Origin: an uncultured Clostridia bacterium
Lineage (GTDB): Bacteria > Bacillota > Clostridia > Lachnospirales > CAG-274
Length of the DNA stretch: 64,000 nt
NCBI GenBank assembly: GCA_947585865.1
Contig: CANPXH010000003.1
Coordinates: 1-64,000 of the forward strand
Direction: 5' to 3'
Below the pieces are notes generated by a model. The model worked only from the letters and a program-made list of their open reading frames with translations. It was not told the DNA's origin and ran no database searches. Below, in pieces: positions 50,432 through 58,473 of the stretch (positions within the stretch are counted from its first letter, which is position 1; each line of letters opens with the position of its first letter). Made by a program: the position numbers and the translations under genes.

Positions 50432-52381
50432 TTATCGATCCGTATATACTATTATTTTACTGTTTTGATTAATTAGTGTGTTTTCTTTGGGAAACTGCGA
50501 TATGACCGTGTCGCCTTGGCCTATTACCTGCAGGCTCACATTCAGCTTTGCAAGCTCCAATCTGAGAGAGGATATCTTCTGCCCAGTATAATTTCCCACC
50601 GTTACGGGAGCAACGCCGTCTATCTCAAGCTCCTCCTCTGTGTATTTAGGCTCTATATTAAGATAGGGCAGCGCATTTGAAAGTATCTCCTTCATAACAG
50701 GCCCCGCTACCTGACCGCCATAATATACGCCCTTAGGTTCATCTATAAGCACAAGGGCTATGATCTGAGGCTTATCGGCAGGAGCAAAGGCACAAAAGCT
50801 GGCTATGTATTTGCCCGATTTCCTCGGCAGCTTCTCGCTTGTGGCAGTCTTGCCGCCTATCTTGTAGCCCGGTATATATGTCTTGTTGCCTGTTCCCACA
50901 GCCACAACACTTTCAAGTATCGTCTTGACCCTTTCGGAGGTCTGAGAGGATATGGGGCAGCCTGCATCCTTATAGCTGAATACGCCTGCATCGTTGCCCT
51001 CACTGTCCTTCAATGCCTTTGCAAAATGGGGAGTTACAAGCCTGCCTCCGTTTATTGCGGCGGATATTGCCCTTATAAGCTGCAATGGAGTTATTTGAAA
51101 GCTTTGTCCAAAGCTCATGGTAGCAAGCTCCACAGGCCCTATTTTTTCTTTCTTGTGCATAATGCCCACGGCTTCTCCCGGCAGATCTATACCCGTCTTT
51201 TTGTCAAAGCCGAACCTGAGCATATATTTATAAAACCTGTCTGTGCCCAGCCTTGCGGCAACATCCATAAACACAGGGTTGCAGCTGTTTTGCACGCCCT
51301 GCACAAAGCTTTCGCTGCCATGGGAGCGAGGGCTCCTCCAGCATTTTATATATCTGCCTCCAACGGTTCTTCCCCCGTTGCAGTTAAAGCTGTCATTTTC
51401 ACTTACCGCACCCTCTTCAAGGCCTGCGGATGTTGTTATTACCTTAAATGTGGAACCCGGCTCATATGTGTCGTTTATACAAAAATTTCTCCACATCTGA
51501 TTAAGTGCATTGTCTTTATCCTTGCGGTCCATGGTATCCCATACCGCCGCCAGTTCGCTGTTATTTATTTTAAAAGGCTCGTTAAGATCAAAGTCGGGCT
51601 TGCTTGCCATAGCAAGTATCTCACCGTTTTGAGGATCCATCATTATGACCGAGCCTCTCTTTGCATTCTTTGCCTTTACTGCCTTTTCTATTGTCTGCTC
51701 AGCATACTGCTGCAGATTTACGTCTATACTGGTAACAAGGTCGCAGCCCGATTCCGGAGCAACTCTGTCCTGCTCGCTGTTTTCAAGCTCTATACCTCTG
51801 CCGTCTGTCTGTGTCAGTATCTTTCCCTTTTTGCCCTTTAAATAATCGTCATATTTGGATTCCAAGCCGATTATGCCCTGATTGTCCTTTCCCACAAAGC
51901 CTATTACATGAGCAGCAAGGCTGTTGAAGGGATATATTCTTTCTATGTCCTCATCTACCATTACGCCCTTCAGCTTAAGAGCCGATATCTCCTCGGCCGT
52001 TTTTTTGTCCACCTTAGTCTTTATACGCATAAGGGCAACTCTTTTATTTATATTCTGCAATACCGTATCATAGTCCAGCTCCAGCCTGTCGGCAAGTATC
52101 TTGGCCACCTTCTCCGGCTCCTCTATCTGTGCGTGTATCACGCTTACGGAGGCGACCGTTCTCGAAGTGGCTATGGGAATGCCGTTCCTGTCCAGTATAT
52201 CGCCTCTTTCGGGAGCAATAAGTCTATCCCTTGTCTGTTGCTCAAAGGCTGCCTTTTGCAGCTGTGGGGCTCTGAACATCTGTATGTAAAAGACTCTCCC
52301 TATAAGCCCAAGCAGCACCGTCTCACAGACCGCAAGACAGAATATGATACGTCTCTTGGCAAACAAAGGTATCCTCTTCAC
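50432..52381 (-). CDS. spoVD: SpoVD-type class B penicillin-binding protein
   Basis: A transpeptidase anchored by one N-terminal segment (about 9-30), with a dimerisation domain, the transpeptidase domain and one C-terminal PASTA domain (about 585-649). The active-site SxxK is GSTFKV (about 310) and SxN is SCNP (about 366). The third motif reads KTAT (about 510) where nearly all class B PBPs have KTGT. The codon is clear (GCC). The PASTA tail and second position in the cluster favour SpoVD (spore cortex) over a vegetative enzyme. It lies between ftsI and murE; a 96-bp gap separates it from ftsI. Confidence 0.9.
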   Translation of the reverse strand: MKRIPLFAKRRIIFCLAVCETVLLGLIGRVFYIQMFRAPQLQKAAFEQQTRDRLIAPERGDILDRNGIPIATSRTVASVSVIHAQIEEPEKVAKILADRLELDYDTVLQNINKRVALMRIKTKVDKKTAEEISALKLKGVMVDEDIERIYPFNSLAAHVIGFVGKDNQGIIGLESKYDDYLKGKKGKILTQTDGRGIELENSEQDRVAPESGCDLVTSIDVNLQQYAEQTIEKAVKAKNAKRGSVIMMDPQNGEILAMASKPDFDLNEPFKINNSELAAVWDTMDRKDKDNALNQMWRNFCINDTYEPGSTFKVITTSAGLEEGAVSENDSFNCNGGRTVGGRYIKCWRSPRSHGSESFVQGVQNSCNPVFMDVAARLGTDRFYKYMLRFGFDKKTGIDLPGEAVGIMHKKEKIGPVELATMSFGQSFQITPLQLIRAISAAINGGRLVTPHFAKALKDSEGNDAGVFSYKDAGCPISSQTSERVKTILESVVAVGTGNKTYIPGYKIGGKTATSEKLPRKSGKYIASFCAFAPADKPQIIALVLIDEPKGVYYGGQVAGPVMKEILSNALPYLNIEPKYTEEELEIDGVAPVTVGNYTGQKISSLRLELAKLNVSLQVIGQGDTVISQFPKENTLINQNSKIIVYTDR

Positions 52382-52477
52382 TTAAACCATCTCCAATGCC
52401 TAAAAAAAAGATATTGCAGCAGAATGTCCACTACAATATCTTATTTTTACGATGGCTCAAGTATACCTTAAAAATAA

Positions 52478-54931
52478 TCACCTTGCCCTTATTTTCACGG
52501 TAAGACCACTTTCTACCTTTACGCCCGCAGACGGCATCTGTATATATACTGTCGTATCGGGCTTCTTTGCCGCATCATCCTTTTCTGTTTTCGTTGTATT
52601 CTCTGTATGCTCATTATCCTTTTGGTCACTTTGGGAGAAGAGTCCTTTCCTTGTGGTCTCCTCTTCTTTTTTCTCCGCCTCGGTCGTTACTTCAATATCC
52701 TCTTCATAGGTGTCCTCATCGGATCTTTCTTCGCTCACATCCGCCTTGAAGCCCGAGGATTCCAGCATCCTGATGGCATCCTCCGTTTCAAGCCCCGTCA
52801 CATCGGGAACGGGCACAAGAGCCTTCTTGCCCTTATCGGATATATTCAAAAGTATCTTGGCAGGCTTTTGTTCAAGCTTTGTGCCGCCTGCGGGAGACTG
52901 CTTTGTAACAGTGTCGCCTGAGCCTATTACCTCAAAGTCTATGCCCAAGCCTATAAGCTCTGATATAGTTGACTTAAGGCTTGTATTTGTGTAGTCCTTT
53001 ACGGTATATGTAGTCTCCGCTGTTGCCGCCGGAGCTTCACCCTCCTCCGTATCGGGAGGTATTGCCTCGTAATCTATTATCTTTTCAAACAATTCCTTTA
53101 TAACGGGAACGGGTGTTGCGGCGCCGCCTGCATCGCTGTAGCCTTCCGGCTTATGTATAGTGGTGGCAACCAATATATCCGGGTTTTCAACATTGTGATA
53201 AGCTATAAAGCTCAGATTATACTTTTGGGCGCTTCTCGGTGACTGCTGAGCAGTACCTGTCTTTCCGCCGAAACGATAGCCCGAAATAACGGCCTTCTTG
53301 CCTGTACCCTCTGTAAACACGCTTTCAAGAGCTGTTCTTACCCAGTCGGAGGTCTCCTTGGAAATGACCTCTCTCACAAGCTGAGGCTCGTTTTCTTCTA
53401 TAACATTTCCGTCATTGTCTATTATCTGCGCCATTATATACGGCTTCATAAGTTTTCCGCCGTTTATAACTGCGGCAAAGGCATTTATCATCTGTATGGT
53501 AGTGACATTAAAGCCCTGTCCGAAGGAGCTCGTTGCCATCTCGGCAGAATGAAGATCGTCAAGTGTATATATAAGGGGAGGACCTGCCGCCACCTCGCCG
53601 GGAAGGTCTATTCCCGTCTTTTCGCCAAAGCCGAAGTCATGCTGATATTTAAGATATGTTTCGGGAGACATCTTGGCAATAATATCCATCATGCCTACGT
53701 TACAGGACTGAGCAAGTATGCCCTTGATATCCAAAGTGCCGTGACCCGACTTGACGTGACAGCTTATCTCCCTGTCGGCAACTCTCTTGTAGCCGCCGCA
53801 TACAAAGCTGTCCGTAGGCTTTATTATGCCTTCCTCAAGAGCCATTGCCACAACAATAGGCTTATATACTGAGCCGGGCTCATAGGTCTCAGAAAGCACA
53901 AAGTTCTTCCATGCCCTGTTTGTTTCTTTGGTCTGCTCCTCTTCCGTAAGAGCATCAAAATCCTTTTGGTCCTGCTCCGTCACTATATCCGTGAGCTTCA
54001 TGGGAGAATTGGGATCAAATGACGGATACTGTGCCATTGCATATATCTCTGCGGTGTTGGGATTCATTATGACCGTTGCCGTATACTCCGGAGAGTAGGC
54101 GTCATATGCTTCCTTGCTCACCTGGTCCGCAAACTTCTGTAAATTAACATCAAGCGTAGTGACCACCTTGTTGCCCTTTACGGGAGTCTCTCTTTGAGTA
54201 ACTATGGAGCCGTCTGCCTCATAGGTCCTGAATGTTCTGCCGGGTATGCCGAGCATTTCGCTGTTGTAATAGCTTTCAAGCCCCCATGTTGTATTGAATC
54301 CTATTACTTGGGCTGCAAGGGTGCCGAGAGGATAGCTCCTTTTCGTATCCTGCTCACCGTAAAGCCAGTTGTAGCCCAAATCGTTTATTTTCTTTCCCTT
54401 TTCGTAATCCACCTTTTTTGCAAGTATAAAGTAATTTGTATCCTTTACCAAAGTGCCGTCGGCATTTGTGGCTACATATCCCTTAAGGGTCTCCATAGGT
54501 ATGCCCAATATTGCATTGATTTGGTTCAGTGTATCCTCTATGGGGAACTTTCTTTTATCCGCATCTCTTTTCAGATTTTTCTTCTGCTCTTCCTTGTCCT
54601 GTTCCGCCAAAAGTCTTACATCCAATATAATATTGTAGACAGTCTCGCCTACGGCAAGGCTTTCACCGTTTCTGTCCACTATATCTCCCCTGTTTGGACT
54701 TATTACCTTATCCTGCACCTTATTCATCTGATTTGTAATGGCGGCTGTCTCCCATTTGGAGCCGTTTGCCTTTATTCTGTACACACGAAAATATCCCACA
54801 TAGCAAAGCACGATCACGCTTGCCAGAAGGAAAAGTACAAGTCTGGAAATGTACATATTTACATTAATGCCCCTGTTGACAGGGGCTTGCGGTTTGTTAT
54901 TGGATCTATTTGTTTTTTTCTTACCGGCCAT
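52478..54931 (-). CDS. ftsI: Division-type class B penicillin-binding protein with two PASTA domains
   Basis: An 817-residue septal transpeptidase (FtsI/PBP2B/PBP2x type). A polar N-terminal tail and membrane anchor (about 28-50) are followed by the dimerisation domain with NRGDIVDRNGE, then the transpeptidase with SVYK (about 354), SCN (about 409) and KTGTAQ (about 556). Two PASTA regions (about 655-725 and 730-817) follow, the second split by a roughly 60-residue acidic low-complexity insert rich in Glu, Asp, Thr and Lys. Start ATG 54931 overlaps the ftsL-like stop region with AAGGA upstream; the TTG at 54940 is less likely. It would partner FtsW and FtsL at the septum. Confidence 0.92.
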   Translation of the reverse strand: MAGKKKTNRSNNKPQAPVNRGINVNMYISRLVLFLLASVIVLCYVGYFRVYRIKANGSKWETAAITNQMNKVQDKVISPNRGDIVDRNGESLAVGETVYNIILDVRLLAEQDKEEQKKNLKRDADKRKFPIEDTLNQINAILGIPMETLKGYVATNADGTLVKDTNYFILAKKVDYEKGKKINDLGYNWLYGEQDTKRSYPLGTLAAQVIGFNTTWGLESYYNSEMLGIPGRTFRTYEADGSIVTQRETPVKGNKVVTTLDVNLQKFADQVSKEAYDAYSPEYTATVIMNPNTAEIYAMAQYPSFDPNSPMKLTDIVTEQDQKDFDALTEEEQTKETNRAWKNFVLSETYEPGSVYKPIVVAMALEEGIIKPTDSFVCGGYKRVADREISCHVKSGHGTLDIKGILAQSCNVGMMDIIAKMSPETYLKYQHDFGFGEKTGIDLPGEVAAGPPLIYTLDDLHSAEMATSSFGQGFNVTTIQMINAFAAVINGGKLMKPYIMAQIIDNDGNVIEENEPQLVREVISKETSDWVRTALESVFTEGTGKKAVISGYRFGGKTGTAQQSPRSAQKYNLSFIAYHNVENPDILVATTIHKPEGYSDAGGAATPVPVIKELFEKIIDYEAIPPDTEEGEAPAATAETTYTVKDYTNTSLKSTISELIGLGIDFEVIGSGDTVTKQSPAGGTKLEQKPAKILLNISDKGKKALVPVPDVTGLETEDAIRMLESSGFKADVSEERSDEDTYEEDIEVTTEAEKKEEETTRKGLFSQSDQKDNEHTENTTKTEKDDAAKKPDTTVYIQMPSAGVKVESGLTVKIRAR

Positions 54932-54936
54932 TAAAA

Positions 54937-55584
54937 TCAATCCTTAAATAAGCTCTTTATGTATTCCCAAAAGCTTTGCTCCTCTACGTTGGGCTGAGTA
55001 TCATACTGCACCGTATAGCTTTCCTTCGGTACATTTATCTTGGTTATCTGATATTCGGCAGGCTTTTGTAAGCCCAGCTTAAGAGCCTCCTGCTCTATAG
55101 TCTTGAGATCCAAATTGTCCTCTATGGATGTTCTGAGATACTCATTGTCCTCTTGTATGGACTCCAGCTCTGCCTTCATAGCGGCAATATTTTCCCTTCT
55201 GCTGCTGTTGGATGCATATGTGCAAAGCAGCGAAAGAGTAAATATGAATAATATAGCTATCGTTGCAAATGTTTTAGGCAGGCTCAAAGCAATACTCTCC
55301 TTTTGTTTGTGCTGTCTTACGGCTTTACGCCTTACAGCTTTATTGTAGGAACGGTAGGAGTAATCATGAGCAACCGATGTATTGTTATAGCTTGAATATC
55401 CGCTGTAGCCCCTTGTATAAACACGACTGCCTCCCCCCGATGACTGTTGTGTGTTACGGCTTCTGTATCCATTATAGGCCGTTGTGCTGTAATAGCTTCT
55501 CGGCGGAGAACTGTATGTTCTGCTGCTTGTATTATATCTGCCCGTTCTGTTATAGGCTTTCCTGTAATTGTTTCCGCTTTTCAC
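54937..55584 (-). CDS. ftsL: FtsL-like division protein with Tyr/Ser-rich N-terminus
   Basis: A 215-residue bitopic membrane protein. Membrane segment about 105-125 (FATIAILFIFTLSLLCTYA) is followed by a leucine-zipper-like coiled coil (about 128-170: AAMKAELESIQEDNEYLRTSIEDNLDLKTIEQEALKLGL), the FtsL/DivIC layout. The position between rsmH and ftsI supports ftsL. The N-terminal 90 residues are unusual, dominated by Tyr, Ser, Arg and Gly in short repeats. FtsL proteins are normally about 100-120 residues. GTG start at 55584 with GGGAT upstream; no in-frame ATG is nearer. Confidence 0.82.
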   Translation of the reverse strand: MKSGNNYRKAYNRTGRYNTSSRTYSSPPRSYYSTTAYNGYRSRNTQQSSGGGSRVYTRGYSGYSSYNNTSVAHDYSYRSYNKAVRRKAVRQHKQKESIALSLPKTFATIAILFIFTLSLLCTYASNSSRRENIAAMKAELESIQEDNEYLRTSIEDNLDLKTIEQEALKLGLQKPAEYQITKINVPKESYTVQYDTQPNVEEQSFWEYIKSLFKD

Positions 55585-55619
55585 AACATCACATCCCTTT
55601 CATTTATCCCTTGTGTTTG

Positions 55620-56555
55620 TTAAAGCTTTTCCGCAATTCTCAGCTTTGCACTCCTGGCTCTGTGATTATATTTAAGCTCCTCTTCACAAGGAATAATGGG
55701 CTTTCTTGTAACTATCCTTATCTTCGGCTTTTTCCCGCATACGCATATGGGAAAATCCTTAGGACAGGTACACGGATCTTCCAGCCTTCTGAACGTATTC
55801 TTTACTATCCTGTCCTCAAGAGAGTGGAATGTAATTATACATATCCTGCCGCCCGGCTTTAAAATATCCGTCATATCATTTATTGCGCCTTCCAATATGC
55901 CCAATTCATTGTTTACCTCTATCCTTATTGCTTGGAATGTTCTCTTCGCCGGATGAGGTCCTCCTGCTCTGGCGCCTTTGGGAACGGCCTTTTTTATTAC
56001 AGAAACCAACTCGTATGTCGTTTCTATAGGCTTTATCTTTCTTTCATTGACTATAAATTCGGCAATTCTTTTTGCCCATCTTTCCTCACCGTATTCCCAT
56101 ATGACTCTTGCAAGCTCTTCACGGGAATACTCGTTGACCACCACGTAAGCAGACAGAGTGGAACGCACATCCATACGCATATCAAGAGGTGCGTCGTAAT
56201 TGTAGGAGAAACCTCTGTCTGCTTCATCTAATTGGTGGGAGGATACACCGATATCGAGTAAAAATCCATCTACGCTGTCTTGCCCTAAGCCAAGACCTTC
56301 AACTATATTTTTAATATTTGAGAAATTGTCATGAACATATTTTATATTGCCGTAGGCTCTGAGCCTTTCCTTGGCTGCGTTTATGGCATTTATATCTTGG
56401 TCTATACCTATTAAAGTGCCTGTCGTCAGTCTTTTTGCTATTTCAAAAGAGTGGCCTCCGCCGCCCAAGGTACAATCTGCATATGTGCCGTTGGGAACAA
56501 TATCAAGTCCTTCAATACATTCGTTAAGAAGTACAGGAATATGTTCAAAATTCAT
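55620..56555 (-). CDS. rsmH: 16S rRNA (cytosine1402-N4)-methyltransferase
   Basis: MraW/RsmH methylates N4 of C1402 in the 16S rRNA P-site. The 311-residue protein has [13 protein letters not shown], the SAM motif [12 protein letters not shown] (about 25), [20 protein letters not shown] (about 95) and the C-terminal [20 protein letters not shown] (about 235). It lies between mraZ and ftsL as in most bacteria. Confidence 0.97.
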   Translation of the reverse strand: MNFEHIPVLLNECIEGLDIVPNGTYADCTLGGGGHSFEIAKRLTTGTLIGIDQDINAINAAKERLRAYGNIKYVHDNFSNIKNIVEGLGLGQDSVDGFLLDIGVSSHQLDEADRGFSYNYDAPLDMRMDVRSTLSAYVVVNEYSREELARVIWEYGEERWAKRIAEFIVNERKIKPIETTYELVSVIKKAVPKGARAGGPHPAKRTFQAIRIEVNNELGILEGAINDMTDILKPGGRICIITFHSLEDRIVKNTFRRLEDPCTCPKDFPICVCGKKPKIRIVTRKPIIPCEEELKYNHRARSAKLRIAEKL

Positions 56556-56567
56556 ATTCTCAGATCC

Positions 56568-56993
56568 TTATATACCATATTCCACAAGCATACCGAATTC
56601 ATCATCGCTAAGCTTGCCTGACTGCTCCTTATCCCATCTTGCCTTATCCCATATCTCTACCTTATCGCCATTGCCGGTGCTTACTATTTCTTTAGTAATA
56701 CCTGCGTATTCTCTGAGAGAAGGCGGGAGCATTATTCTTCCGTTGCTGTCAGGCTCGCATTCGCATGCGCCTGCCAGTATGAAGCGTTTAAATTTTCTTG
56801 CAATGGCATTTGAAGTCGGTAATTTATTAAGCTTGTCTACATATTCTTCCCAAAGCTCTTTTTTATACACACCCAAGCAGCCGTCCTGCTCCTTGGCAAT
56901 ATAAAAGAGAGAACCGAGTTCTTCCCTGTATTTGGCGGGAATGATAACTCTGCCCTTGGCATCAATATTATGTTCAAATTGACCTGTAAACAT
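56568..56993 (-). CDS. mraZ: Transcriptional regulator MraZ
   Basis: A 141-residue AbrB-like double-barrel protein, the first gene of the dcw cluster, which represses its own operon. Two copies of the DXXXR motif are visible: NIDAKGRVIIPAKYRE (about 8-23) and EPDSNGRIMLPPSLRE (about 81-96). The start at 56993 (MFTGQFEHNID) is chosen over the longer frame to 57050 because it matches family starts and GCGGTG lies upstream. A 10-bp-periodic GTGG array precedes it, the expected MraZ operator. Confidence 0.95.
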   Translation of the reverse strand: MFTGQFEHNIDAKGRVIIPAKYREELGSLFYIAKEQDGCLGVYKKELWEEYVDKLNKLPTSNAIARKFKRFILAGACECEPDSNGRIMLPPSLREYAGITKEIVSTGNGDKVEIWDKARWDKEQSGKLSDDEFGMLVEYGI

Positions 56994-57046
56994 AAAAATC
57001 ACCGCTTTTGCTTTCGGCAAACGATAGGCGGAGCGGATGTTTGTCT

Positions 57047-57091
57047 CCACTCAGTCACCATTTCATTCCACCGATAACCACTTTCAACCAC
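57047..57091 (-). promoter_or_regulatory. MraZ box array
   Basis: On the minus strand, GTGG-like cores recur at 57088, 57078, 57068 and 57058 with exactly 10-bp period, plus one at 57047 after 11 bp. The spacing puts all cores on one DNA face and matches the direct-repeat operators known for MraZ. They lie just downstream of the predicted transcription start. Confidence 0.8.
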
Positions 57092-57101
57092 TTCATACAC
57101 T

Positions 57102-57130
57102 ATGATATACTATTTTGATCAAAAATACAA
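57102..57130 (-). promoter_or_regulatory. Candidate promoter of mraZ and the dcw cluster
   Basis: Minus strand TTGTAT, 17-bp spacer, TATCAT; start expected at about 57095 next to the MraZ boxes. Confidence 0.6.
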
Positions 57131-57629
57131 GTGAAATTTTTAATAAAATTAAGCCAATTTTCATAATATACCGTTTTTGATGTTCACAAATCAACTCAGG
57201 GCAAACAAACCCTAGATATAGTATACCACAAAATGTCCATACTAGATATAGTTAATTTAACATTTTGTAATATTTTTTGATATTTACCCATTATACAATA
57301 TCCCTTTGTTTTTATGTATAAGTTTTGAACAAAAACATACCTTTTCGGAGTACGGATTATTGTTGCATTTATATATCAAACATTACATTTATGTTGCTTT
57401 TGTATGTCATTTTTTTAATGGCTGGTAAACTTCTACAACATTTTGACTCGTTTTTTGAGTAAAATTATCAATCGGTATGTTTTTTTGGCGGTTATTTGTA
57501 GGTTTTGTACAAAGTCGCTTGTTTTTATTGTTTTTTCCGCAACAACACCTTCGATCGGTAACTTCCATTTTGTCACATAGCTGCATCACCTCCGAGCGTG
57601 GGTACACTTTATCCTTTCAAAAAAATATG
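57131..57629. other. AT-rich intergenic stretch
   Basis: About 500 bp with no supported gene. CTAGATATAGT occurs twice (57213 and 57242), and ACAAAATGT and ACATTTTGT form an inverted repeat around the second. A 66-codon minus-strand frame (57407-57607) lacks a good ribosome site. Confidence 0.5.
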
Positions 57630-57658
57630 TTGACAAATCTCCTGCTTTCTAGTATATT
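57630..57658 (+). promoter_or_regulatory. Promoter of tRNA-Thr
   Basis: TTGACA, 17-bp spacer and TATATT, with about 10 bp to the likely start and 17 bp to the mature tRNA end. Confidence 0.8.
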
Positions 57659-57674
57659 AATATTGTTGTTATTT

Positions 57675-57747
57675 GCTGCTATAGCTCAGGAGGTAGAGCG
57701 CAGCATTGGTAGTGCTGAGGTCACGGGTCCGACTCCCGTTAGCAGCT
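57675..57747 (+). tRNA. tRNA-Thr (anticodon GGT)
   Basis: A 73-nt cloverleaf: acceptor GCTGCTA with TAGCAGC, D stem GCTC/GAGC, anticodon stem CAGCA/TGCTG with loop TTGGTAG (anticodon GGT), 5-nt variable loop, and T stem ACGGG/CCCGT with loop TCCGACT. The discriminator is T and CCA is not encoded. The gene stands alone. Confidence 0.95.
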
Positions 57748-57858
57748 TTCTTTACATCTTTGATATTCACCTATTTTAGGCAAATACACAACGCTTTATT
57801 ATATCTGCCGACAGATATGGCAAATGTGATATGCACCATTTACCCCTTTTGCGGCAGA

Positions 57859-57907
57859 GCAAACTAAAAGAGGCTCTTACAGTGCAAACTAAAAGAGGCT
57901 CTTACAG
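57859..57907 (+). repeat. 25-bp tandem direct repeat
   Basis: GCAAACTAAAAGAGGCTCTT and five more bases occur twice in tandem (57859 and 57884), directly upstream of the small-RNA promoter. The last copy runs into GAGGC-tcttaca-GCCTC, a short hairpin. Confidence 0.8.
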
Positions 57908-57911
57908 CCTC

Positions 57912-57940
57912 TTGACAATAATATGTATTTATGCTATTAT
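57912..57940 (+). promoter_or_regulatory. SigmaA promoter of a short transcript
   Basis: TTGACA, 17-bp spacer and TATTAT, followed within 100 bp by a strong terminator and no plausible coding frame. Confidence 0.75.
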
Positions 57941-57945
57941 TAAAG

Positions 57946-58040
57946 CACAAGAGGAAGCGGCTTCGGGTTGTCCCTCTTATCAACTTATAAAACGGTTAAA
58001 TTATAACCGCCCTATGTAGCAGATAGGGCGGTTATTTCTT
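57946..58040 (+). ncRNA. Candidate small RNA, possibly antisense to the peptide gene
   Basis: About 95 nt from the promoter start to a 13-bp terminator stem (ATAACCGCCCTAT..ATAGGGCGGTTAT, 58003-58035) and TTCTTT. AAGAGG near its 5' end can pair with CCCUCUU further on. No open frame with a ribosome site exists inside. Its terminator overlaps the 3' end of the convergent peptide gene, so the two transcripts share complementary ends. Confidence 0.55.
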
Positions 58041-58094
58041 TATGTAAATTATTATTAACAGTATCAATATCAAAATGATCTGAACATCTGTCAT
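58032..58094 (-). CDS. 20-residue hydrophobic peptide, candidate type I toxin
   Basis: A 21-codon frame begins MTDVQIILILI and ends in IYIKK: a short polar head, a continuous Ile/Leu core of about 14 residues and a basic tail, the composition of small membrane peptides of type I toxin-antitoxin systems. GGGGG lies seven bases before ATG 58094; the ATG at 58100 is too close. The stop codon lies inside the hairpin that terminates the opposing small RNA. I do not recognise the exact family, and random AT-rich sequence can also give such a peptide, so confidence is moderate. Confidence 0.55.
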   Translation of the reverse strand: MTDVQIILILILLIIIYIKK

Positions 58095-58130
58095 ATACAT
58101 TCCCCCTTTCTTTTCAGATGAAAAGAAGTC

Positions 58131-58244
58131 TGTTTTCAAACTGCACTCAAGCAGACCCTGATTTTGTGCGTCGGTTTGCTTCACAAACCTTTGGCACAAA
58201 GCAGGGAGTTTGAAAACATAACGTAAAATCATAAATGATTTTAC
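58131..58244 (-). other. Strongly structured 5' region upstream of the peptide gene
   Basis: TGTTTTCAAACT (58131-58142) pairs with AGTTTGAAAACA (58207-58218), with further CCCTG/CAGGG and TTTGTGC/GCACAAA pairs inside: 24 bp in three blocks. Next to it is a perfect GTAAAATCAT-aa-ATGATTTTAC palindrome (58223-58244). A CTTTTC/GAAAAG hairpin lies just before the ribosome site. TTGATG-18-TATACT at about 58343-58372 on the minus strand could be the promoter. Confidence 0.55.
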
Positions 58245-58385
58245 AAGGGAGGAACAACCGCCCGCCGCTCCATTGTGCAAGCCTCGGACAATGCCTAAAG
58301 CTCACAATCAGTACAGCATAATACGGCAACTGCTTGCAATACACATTTTCAGTATAAATACCTTTACGAAAATGCATCAAACTTA

Positions 58386-58428
58386 AAAAGGGCTTATTCC
58401 ATTTGAGTAAATGGAACAGACCCTTTTT
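58386..58428 (-). terminator. Terminator of ychF
   Basis: AAAAAGGG and CCCTTTTT enclose TTCCATTT-4-AAATGGAA with small internal loops, 46 bp after the ychF stop. Confidence 0.8.
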
Positions 58429-58473
58429 CACCGATCCGCACCCCTGCGTAAGCATAGGGAGGATCCATATAAA

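Noticed and set aside
57407-57607. 66-codon minus-strand frame with a CCCGK segment upstream of tRNA-Thr
   Set aside because: No plausible ribosome site, and it lies in AT-rich intergenic sequence with no supporting context.
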